From: Peromyscus leucopus
Taxonomy: Eukaryota > Chordata > Mammalia > Rodentia > Cricetidae
Assembly (NCBI RefSeq): GCF_004664715.2
Contig: NC_051068.1
Coordinates: forward strand, 17,232,668 to 17,296,667
Direction of reading: 5' to 3'
Length of the DNA: 64,000 bases
Shown here one piece after another: positions 57,640 to 64,000 of the stretch. Below the pieces are notes generated by a model. The model was not told the origin of the DNA. It did not search any database and worked only from the letters and a program-made list of their open reading frames with translations. Each line of letters begins with the position of its first letter. Position 1 is the stretch's first letter. The position numbers and the translations under genes were made by a program.

Positions 57640-58602
57640 GGAGAAGAATTTCTTCCACATTTGGTGAAAATGTTTATACCACATTTGATTTGAGGTGTTT
57701 CCTGCCAGTAAAGGGTTGCCTCGTATATCTATTTATGATCTGCACTCACTGGTCCAATGTCAGCTTTTGCCACATTTTCTACATAATCCAGGAGGTTGGG
57801 ATCTCCTCTTTTGGCTTTTTCTACAATAGTATAACCTCTAGGAGCACCCCATGTACATTTTTTACTTATTTGACCTGGTGTACCACATTTAAAACATTTG
57901 GTACCACAGGGCCTTCTTTCACCTCTGGGATTTATCCAAGCCTCATTACTGTAGTTAAGAGACTCAACACCATTAGTATACTGAATCCATTCTTCTAAAG
58001 GAGCTGATCTGATCTTTATCTGACACAGCTTTTGTTATAGCTGTGTTCAGCTTTTGTAAAAAATCAGTGAAGGGTTTGTGTGATCCCTGAAAAATCTTTA
58101 TGTATACCTCAGTTGGTTTTCCATGTTCTGGAATTTTTTTCCAAGCATTTAGAGCTGCTGAACGGCATAAGGATATTGTATGCTCATCATAAGTGGCTTG
58201 TACATTCCTGTCAGCGAAACATCCCTCACCAAGTATTTGATCTTGAGAGATCACAAAACCTCTGACTTTACCCTGTTGTTCTAAATTTCTTGCCTCTTCT
58301 CTCAACCAGCTTTTCCTCTGCAACTGCTGGCTATATTCTAGAACAGCTGAAATTAACTGATGCCAGTCATCTGGAATGAGTCTACGTGAGGTAGACCACA
58401 AATTTAACATCTGTCCTATATATGTGGAGTGTATCCCATATGTAACTACTGTTTCCTTTATATTTTTTAAGTCCCTTGTTGAAATTGGCTGTAATGTATA
58501 AGTCACATATGGCCCAGAGTGTGTATCATCTGCTGGCTTTTCATGGATGATGACAGGGTAAGCCATTGTATGAGAGCCATTTATAGATGTTACAACCTGC
58601 AT
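57640..58602 (-). pseudogene. ERV-B gag, capsid and nucleocapsid
   Basis: The capsid at 58,602-57,973 has TYGIHSTYIGQMLNLWS and the major homology region-like FQGSHKPFTDFLQKLNTAIT. The nucleocapsid follows at about 57,960-57,730. The first knuckle reads CFKCGTPGQISKKC with Gln in place of the zinc-binding His. The second, CRKCGKS then HWTSEC, is split by a TGA. Confidence 0.83.
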
Positions 58603-58626
58603 GGTCTTGTCCTTCTTCTTATTAGG

Positions 58627-59400
58627 TCACTTTTTATGTTTACTGAGAGTTTTTTCCAAGACTTGCAGGTGAGTACCTAAGGTCTGTTCTAGGGAGTGAA
58701 CCTCCTCTCTTGTAAGGGATTCCAGATTTCTCATGGAATCATGAAAGTTTTTATGTTCTTCAAAAACACATGATTCCATGGACCTTATCTTATCAATTAA
58801 TGATAATCTTCTTTCCTTATATAGTGTCTGAGTAGCTACAACTTCACTCTGGAGAGTTAGTGTTCTATCCATTAAATATTTATATTTATTATCAATAAAA
58901 TCAATTTTGGGTACAAGCCTGTTTTGTAAATCCTGATTAGCAGATTCCAGAGAAAGATTTTTTTATGTATGCCTTCATTGCTATCTTTTAAAGTCTGTAA
59001 ATCCTGGTTAGCAGATTCCAGAAATAGAATCTTTTTCTGTAAGCCTTCATTGCTATCTTTTAAAGCCTGTAAATCCTGGTTAGGAGATTCCAGAGAAAGA
59101 ATCTTTTCATGTAAGCATTCATTGCTATCTTTTAAAGCCTGTAAATCCTGGTTAACAGATTCCAGAGAGAGAATCTTTTTCTGTAAACCTTCATTGCTAT
59201 CTTTTAAAGCATGTATCAGTCCTAATAATGACTCATTTTTGTTCTTATTAGTAAACCAGTGTTTGAACACTGTGTGAATTATTACAATGAATGCCAAAAT
59301 GGTACAGGCCAGATATGCCTTAGGAAGGTCATATATATTTCCAGGAAAATGTCATTCAGCATACAGGCAAAAAGGTTTTTAAATTCTTATGATGTAATGT
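58627..59400 (-). pseudogene. ERV-B gag N-terminal region: hydrophobic segment and coiled coils
   Basis: Reading right to left there is a strongly hydrophobic stretch (LACTILAFIVIIHTVFKHWF) at about 59,255-59,315. Four copies of a 24-residue unit follow (LKDSNEGLQKKILSLES type; 58,930-59,220), then a further predicted coiled coil at 58,872-58,627. The fourth repeat copy contains a frameshift. The layout suggests a membrane-inserted N-terminus followed by a long coiled coil ahead of capsid. A comparable layout occurs in ERV-C. Confidence 0.7.
58950..59220 (-). repeat. 72-bp tandem repeat in ERV-B gag
   Basis: Units start at TCTTTTAAAG at about 58,983, 59,055, 59,127 and 59,199, exactly 72 bp apart, so the protein frame (24 residues) is kept. 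Confidence 0.92.
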
Positions 59401-59463
59401 TGTCAGCCATATTACAAGAATTACTCAAAATTTGTTTATGGTGATATTTTGTTTGTATTAAAA

Positions 59464-59892
59464 TGTTATTTGTATGTTAATAAATAAAGTTCCCCGGGGG
59501 TAAGAGCTATTAGCAAGCCATAGGAAAACAGGGCAGTGGTGGCATACACTTGTAATTCCAGCACTTGATAGGCAGAGCTAGGTAAGTCTCTGTGTGTTCA
59601 GGGATACAGCCAGCATTGGATACACATGGCTTTAATCTCAATACCAACCATAGAAGACCTGGAGGTCTATACAGACAGGCCGTGATGATGCGGTCATGTG
59701 GTTGGGTTTACAACCAATGAGAAGGCAGAACAGAAACTCTATATAAAGTCTTTAACACAGGAAGTAGCCCTGGTTCCGAGAGGTAGGACCACCGCAGGAG
59801 GAAGGGTAAGATTTTAGCTCTTAGCTCTGACCTCTTGGCTTTCTTCTTTGCATTGGCCCTGTGTTTCTTATTTAATAAGACGGTTGGTTACA
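59464..59892 (+). mobile_element. 5' LTR of ERV-C
   Basis: Begins TGTTATTTGTATG, has AATAAA at about 59,481, a B1-like internal piece (GGGCAGTGGTGGCATACACT), a TATAAAG box near 59,742 and ends near GGTTGGTTACA just before a primer-binding site. Some of the following 6 bases may belong to the LTR. The 3' LTR lies outside the window. Confidence 0.75.
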
Positions 59893-59900
59893 TCTATGTT

Positions 59901-59918
59901 TGGCGCGCAACATGACAA
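59901..59918 (+). promoter_or_regulatory. ERV-C primer-binding site, tRNA-Lys-like
   Basis: TGGCGCGCAACATGACAA resembles a tRNA-Lys primer-binding site (TGGCGCCCAAC core) with a few mutations. Confidence 0.7.
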
Positions 59919-60268
59919 GAATCCATTAAAACCGCTTGGCTTGGCTTGGCGGCAGGCCCAGTTTCCGGCCTGGGTGACCCGGCTCCCTAGCTCAGGCCCA
60001 GGTCTGACCCGAAGCTGTTGCTACTTGCTTAAAGCTGGTGCTACAGACAACTCAGGCTTGCCCTGCCACAAAGGGCCCCTACCTGTAAAGCCAAGGCTTG
60101 ACTCGGCTCAAGTGGCTATGCTTTCTTGCTCTCTCTCTCTCTCTGGATTCACACCTTGAACACCAGGTGGCTGTTTTGAAATTCCGTTGGATTTCTCCTG
60201 TTCTACAGAGATTTGGTAAGTCAATTAAGATATCTATTTAAAAGAGAATTTTTTCTACATTTAAAAAA

Positions 60269-60418
60269 ATGGGCTTTATGTGTACATTGGAAGAAAATTG
60301 GGCTTTGTTTGAAATTTTAGGCACTCTGACAATGGAACAACTATATGAGAAGATTAATATTGATAAAATTAGTCAATTTATTACTTTCCTTATCCTCATT
60401 TTACTATTTAAAAGATAG
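60269..60418 (+). pseudogene. ERV-C gag N-terminal small frame with hydrophobic segment
   Basis: A 49-codon frame starting at the ATG at 60,269, beginning MGFMCTLEENW and containing QFITFLILILLFKR just before its TAG (60,416-60,418). The next frame (from 60,418) continues with predicted coiled coil, so a one-base shift probably separates them. Too short for routine ORF calling. The MG start could allow myristoylation, but that is inference. Confidence 0.6.
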
Positions 60419-60740
60419 TGAATTTAAGTGCCAGGATAACAGTCTTAGAAAAAACTGTTAAACCTGTAAAAATGAAGTATAGAGAAATTCAAATCCAGAC
60501 AAAAGAAATTAACAGTGAAGTTGTTTCAAAATTGGATCATAAGGTTACAGAAAGAAAGCCTATTTTCACACAATCACCCTTAATTTATCCAGTAGCCATA
60601 CAGCAGCTACTTGGTGAAGAGAATGAACAAAATACTTGGATTCCAATTGAAATGTTAGACTTATGAAGATTTAAGGAGGCAAAAGCATCTTATGGCATTC
60701 ACTTCCCATATGTAAAGCAAATGTTTAACATCTGGTCAAC
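60418..60740 (+). pseudogene. ERV-C gag, coiled-coil linker and start of capsid
   Basis: The frame to 60,666 reads ARITVLEKTVKPVKMKYREI (coiled coil) then IYPVAIQQLLGEENEQNTWI (start of capsid region). A stop at 60,664-60,666 interrupts. Capsid resumes (GIHFPYVKQMFNIWS) until the L1 insertion. Confidence 0.7.
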
Positions 60741-60760
60741 TTGTAATAGGATTCTACCAA

Positions 60761-62150
60761 CTCATGCAACGAGCCCAGGACCCGGCACCAACACACAGCT
60801 GCCTCCCAAACAGATCAAGCCAAATGACTGTCTCACCCATTCAGGGGGCCTGATCCAATTGGGGGCCCCTCAGCCTTTGGTTCATAGATCCTGTGCTTCC
60901 ATTCATTTGGTTATTTGTCCCTGTGCTTTATCCAACCTTGGCTTCAACAATTCTCACTCATATAAACCCTCTTCTTTCTCACTAATTAGACTCCCAGTGC
61001 TCCACCAGGGGCCCAGCCGTGGATGTCTGCATCCAGATTCCTCAGTCCTTGGATGGGCTTTATGGCACAACTATCAGGGTGTCTGGCCATCCCATCACCA
61101 GAGTAGGTCAGTTCCTGCCGTCTCTCGACCATTGCCAGCAGTCTTTTGCGGGGGTATCTTTGTGGATCTCCGTGGGCCTCCCTAGCTCTCTGCTTCCTCC
61201 CCTTCTCATGTGGTCTTCATTTACCATGGTCTCCTATTCCTTGTTCTCCCTCTCTTTTCTTGATCCAGCTAGGATCTCCCACTCTCTTTCCCTCGACCGT
61301 CACCCTTCATTGTTCCCACTCATGACCAGGCTGTTCATGTAGATCTCATCCATTCCTCCGTGTCTTTTTTGGGGTCCCGTTTTCCAGGTAGCCTCTCTGG
61401 TGATGTGAGTAGCAGTCCAGTCATCCTTGTTCCACATCTAGCATCTTCCTATGAGTGAGTACATACCATATTTGTCTTTCTGAGTCTGGGTTACCTCACT
61501 CAGGATGATTTTGTCTAGTTCCATCCATTTGTCTGCAAACCGTATGATGTCATTGTTTTTCTCTGCTGAGTAGTATTCCATTGTGTATATGTGCCACAAT
61601 TTATTAATCCATTCTTCAGTTGAAGGGCATCTAGGTTGTTTCCAGGTTTTGGCTATTACAAACAATGCTGATATGAACATAGCTGAGCAAGTGCTCTTGT
61701 GGTATGATTGAGCATTTCTTGGGTATATGCCCAGGAGTGGTATAGCTGGATCTTGGGAGAGATTGATTCCCAATTTTCTAAGAAAGCGCCATATTGATTT
61801 CCAAAGTGGTTGTACAAGCTTGCATTCCCACCAGCAGTGGAGGAGAGTTCCCCTAGTTCCACATCGTCTCTAGCATAAAATGTCTTCAGTGTTTTTGATC
61901 TGACAGGTGTAAGGTGGTGGCTGTTTGAATCCTGGGACTTATGCAGGGACGCTTGGCTCGGTCTGGGAGGGGGGGACTGGACCTGCCTAGACTGAGTCTA
62001 CCAGGTCGACCCCGGTCCTCGGGGGAGAACCTGATCTGGAGGAGGTGGGAATGGGGGGTGTGCTGGGGGGAGGGGGAAGGGGGCGAGAGGAGGAGAACAG
62101 GGGAATCTGTGGCTATTATGTTGAACTGAATGGTGTTGTAAAATAAAAAA
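60761..62150 (+). mobile_element. Twin-primed L1 insertion (L1-E)
   Basis: Flanked by a perfect 16-bp target-site duplication AATAGGATTCTACCAA at 60,745-60,760 and 62,151-62,166. The right about 230 bp (from about 61,920) is the L1 3' end in plus orientation with an A tail. The left about 1.15 kb is the preceding L1 segment (end of ORF2 and first part of the 3' UTR) inverted. The two pieces are adjacent in the parent L1. Remnant ORF2 protein ([20 protein letters not shown]) reads on the minus strand at 61,773-61,438. Confidence 0.95.
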
Positions 62151-62166
62151 AATAGGATTCTACCAA

Positions 62167-62590
62167 AGGACTGGTGGGATCTGGCACAGGCTGTTCTTGA
62201 ACCTGGACAAAATCTCCAGTGGAAAATGTGGCTCAAGAATGATACTAAAAATATAGAAAAACAATGGAGGGATAAAGAATACAAGTCTGCCAGGATCAGC
62301 TTATTGGAAGGTCAATATGCTTCAGTATAAACACAATGTTTATATGATGTCAAAACCCTAATTCTATGTCAAACAGCAGCCTTGAATGCATGGGACAGAG
62401 TTGAGGAACCAGGAAAAAAAACTGAGTCAGTTACAAAGGTTATACAGGGCCCAAAAGAATCTTTCACAGATTTCATACAAAGATTGACTTCAGCAGTACA
62501 GAGAATGGTCCCGAATTCAGAGGCTAGTCAGATAATAATTGCATCTTTGGCCTTTGATAATGCAAATGCAACATGCAAAAGAATAATCAG
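62167..62590 (+). pseudogene. ERV-C capsid, C-terminal part
   Basis: Resumes after the L1 target-site duplication. Contains the major homology region-like block QGPKESFTDFIQRLTSAVQR. A stop near 62,329 lies upstream. It is interrupted by the B1. Confidence 0.8.
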
Positions 62591-62749
62591 GGCTGGGCAG
62601 TGGTGGCGCACGCCTTTAATCCCAGCACTTGGGAGGCAGAGGCAGGCGGATCTCTGTGAGTTCGAGGTCAGCCTGGGCTACCAAGTGAGTTCCAGGAAAG
62701 GCGCAAAGCTACATAGAAAAACCTTGTCTTGAAAAACCAAAAAAAAAAA
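62591..62749 (+). mobile_element. B1 SINE
   Basis: Well-preserved forward B1 (GCTGGGCAGTGGTGGCGCAC, GCCTTTAATCCCAGCACTTG) with an A tail and a 14-bp target-site duplication AAAAGAATAATCAG at 62,577-62,590 and 62,750-62,763. Inserted in ERV-C capsid. Confidence 0.97.
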
Positions 62750-62763
62750 AAAAGAATAATCAG

Positions 62764-63073
62764 GCCATTAAAGGCAAGATCTGTACCTTTGGAAGATTGA
62801 ATTAGAGACACGGTTAATGTTGAGGCTCATGACCATAGTGATATGTGGGTAGGAGAAGCAATTTCAAAAGGTTGGAGAAATGTTAGGTGTTTTAGATGTG
62901 GAAAGAAAGGACATTTGAAAAGGGACTCTAAACAGGTCATTCCTAGAAATAATGTTTCTTCAAGGAACACTGGCAACAGAATGCCCCTTCCTTCTGGAGT
63001 ATGCAGAAGATGTGGTAAGGGAAAACACTGGACCAACAAATGTAGATCAATCAACAAGGGACAGACAGGGTAA
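62764..63073 (+). pseudogene. ERV-C nucleocapsid
   Basis: Two zinc knuckles. The first reads CFRCGKKGHLKRDS with the last zinc-binding Cys replaced by Ser. The second, CRRCGKGKHWTNKC, is intact. A stop lies just upstream near 62,800. The frame closes at 63,071-63,073. Confidence 0.85.
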
Positions 63074-63319
63074 TCTTTGCTTTGGGCTTTGGGAAACTCC
63101 CAGAGGGGCCTCAGGCAGGCCCCCACAGTAAATCCAGTTCAAACCTTTCCTGAAGTTGTAGAGGAAACCCCTACTCAAAGCAACTAAATAACCAAATGCC
63201 TATTGAAATAAATCATATTGGTCAGGATGATGAAACAGATAGAATAGGAAATTCAGGGAAAAAACATAAAGAAAAAATTTTGGCAAACTTTTATTAATGA
63301 ACAAAGACCAAAACTAACA

Positions 63320-63700
63320 ATAAAAAAGGGTGTTTTCTTGTCTGGTCTGATAGACATAGGTGTGGACATTGACATAATTGCACCAGAATTTTGGCATCCA
63401 ACTTGGCCTCTTCAGGAGGTAAACATTCAACTGTTAGGAATTGGGACATTATCTCAAGTGAAACAGAGTGCAAGATGGCTTGAATGTATAGGTCCAGAAG
63501 GACAGAAAGAAAAATTAAAACCATATATGGCTAACATAGCTATGAACCTGTGGGGTCGAGACTTGTTGCAACAATGGAATACTCAGATTAACATCCCTCC
63601 AATTTCAGAAACAAATCATAAACTAGTACATGTTTCTAAGAGAAATATTAGAAGATATTGTTCTAATGAGTGGTCACCAGCCAATGAAGTCATACAATAA
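63320..63700 (+). pseudogene. ERV-C protease
   Basis: Aspartic protease with GLIDIGVDIDII, where the DTG active site reads DIG at 63,353-63,361. Then CIGPEGQKEKLKPYMANIA and LWGRDLLQQW. No dUTPase is encoded between nucleocapsid and protease. The Thr-to-Ile change is expected to impair activity. Confidence 0.85.
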
Positions 63701-64000
63701 CAGGGCACAACAACTGATAACCTTCCAAAAACACAAACAGCTCTACCTTTAAAATGGTCAACAGACAAGCCTGTATGGGTTCAGCAATGGCCTTTAACAA
63801 CAGAGAAACTCCAGGCTTTAGAAAAGCTGGTAGAAGAACAGTTAAATGCTCAGCATATTGAAGAATCAGCCAGCCCTTGAAATTCTCCTGTATAATAGAC
63901 CTTAGAGCAATTAACAAAGTAATTCAGCCAATGGGCTCTCTACAATCTGGAGTTCCTTTGCCTACTCTGTAACCAAAAGGATGTCCTCTCATAGTTACTG
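63701..64000 (+). pseudogene. ERV-C reverse transcriptase start, cut by window end
   Basis: Reads the N-terminal fingers region ([19 protein letters not shown], then IDLRAINKVIQPMGSLQSGV) in shifted frames with several stops, for example near 63,702, 63,878 and 63,970. Confidence 0.8.

Larger units (their letters stand above)
51598..59463 (-). mobile_element. Class II ERV internal region, degraded (ERV-B)
   Basis: Minus-strand order from the right: leader and gag (59,460-57,640), protease (57,480-57,240), reverse transcriptase and RNase H (56,950-54,600), integrase (54,780-53,967), then a 3' region to the LTR at 51,582. It is related to the plus-strand ERV at 59,464 (very similar protease, for example CIGPEGQ). 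No dUTPase was found between nucleocapsid and protease. SINEs interrupt pol. The 5' LTR is not visible because ERV-C abuts the leader. Confidence 0.85.
59464..64000 (+). mobile_element. Class II ERV, 5' part, degraded (ERV-C)
   Basis: Plus-strand order: LTR, primer-binding site, leader, gag (60,269-63,073), protease (about 63,320-63,600) and the start of reverse transcriptase, cut by the window end. It is broken by a twin-primed L1 (60,761-62,150) and a B1 (62,591-62,749), and by stops in gag, the pro-pol linker and reverse transcriptase. The related ERV-B lies head to head with it on the minus strand. Confidence 0.88.

Overview
This window is nuclear DNA from a muroid rodent, most likely a cricetid (hamster, deer mouse or vole group). 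The evidence is the repeat content: B1, B2/B3 and B4 SINEs, a URR1-like hAT element, rodent L1 and Lx LINEs, class II endogenous retroviruses, and a solo LTR that resembles the mys/ERVK type. Nothing bacterial or plasmid-like is present. The only host protein-coding material I can support is one KRAB C2H2 zinc-finger gene on the plus strand, plus a weak Ser/Thr-rich exon-like remnant. The rest is transposon-derived or unassigned.

Layout. 1-10 kb: segmentally duplicated DNA. A long inverted duplication pairs 1-1,262 with 5,910-8,822. A CpG-containing block at 5,570-5,819 looks like the first exon and promoter of a KRAB zinc-finger gene. 10.09-16.33 kb: a near full-length, mutated L1 on the minus strand with 13-bp target-site duplications. 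16.4-25.35 kb: further duplicated blocks, including another copy of the zinc-finger 5' unit at 22.6-25.35 kb. 25.4-32.8 kb: an L1 with a 5' inversion, then an older Lx (also 5' inverted) into which a younger, internally deleted L1 inserted. 33-36.6 kb: dispersed repeats, SINEs and the Ser/Thr-rich remnant. 36.85-41.35 kb: the zinc-finger locus, with a 127-bp KRAB-A exon, a 61-bp KRAB exon, a finger exon holding 15 well-formed fingers, then a frameshift, a decayed finger tail and a solo LTR. 44.4-49.3 kb: a minus-strand class II ERV with gag, protease/dUTPase and pol remains. 49.6-51.3 kb: a 5'-truncated L1. 51.3-59.46 kb: a second minus-strand class II ERV. 59.46-64 kb: the 5' part of a related plus-strand ERV, broken by a twin-primed L1 and a B1, running off the window.

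How it fits together. A KRAB zinc-finger gene sits in duplicated, retroelement-rich DNA, which is typical of these clusters. KRAB zinc-finger proteins commonly silence retroelements, so this ERV/L1-dense setting matches the family's biology, but no target can be read from the sequence. The L1 and ERV copies examined all carry inactivating lesions. The most interesting points are a possible cryptic splice acceptor that would keep the zinc-finger gene open, an unusual Gag layout (hydrophobic segment plus repeated coiled coil) in two ERVs, an internal L1 deletion fusing ORF1 to ORF2 in frame, and octad repeats in L1 ORF1 that differ in number between copies.
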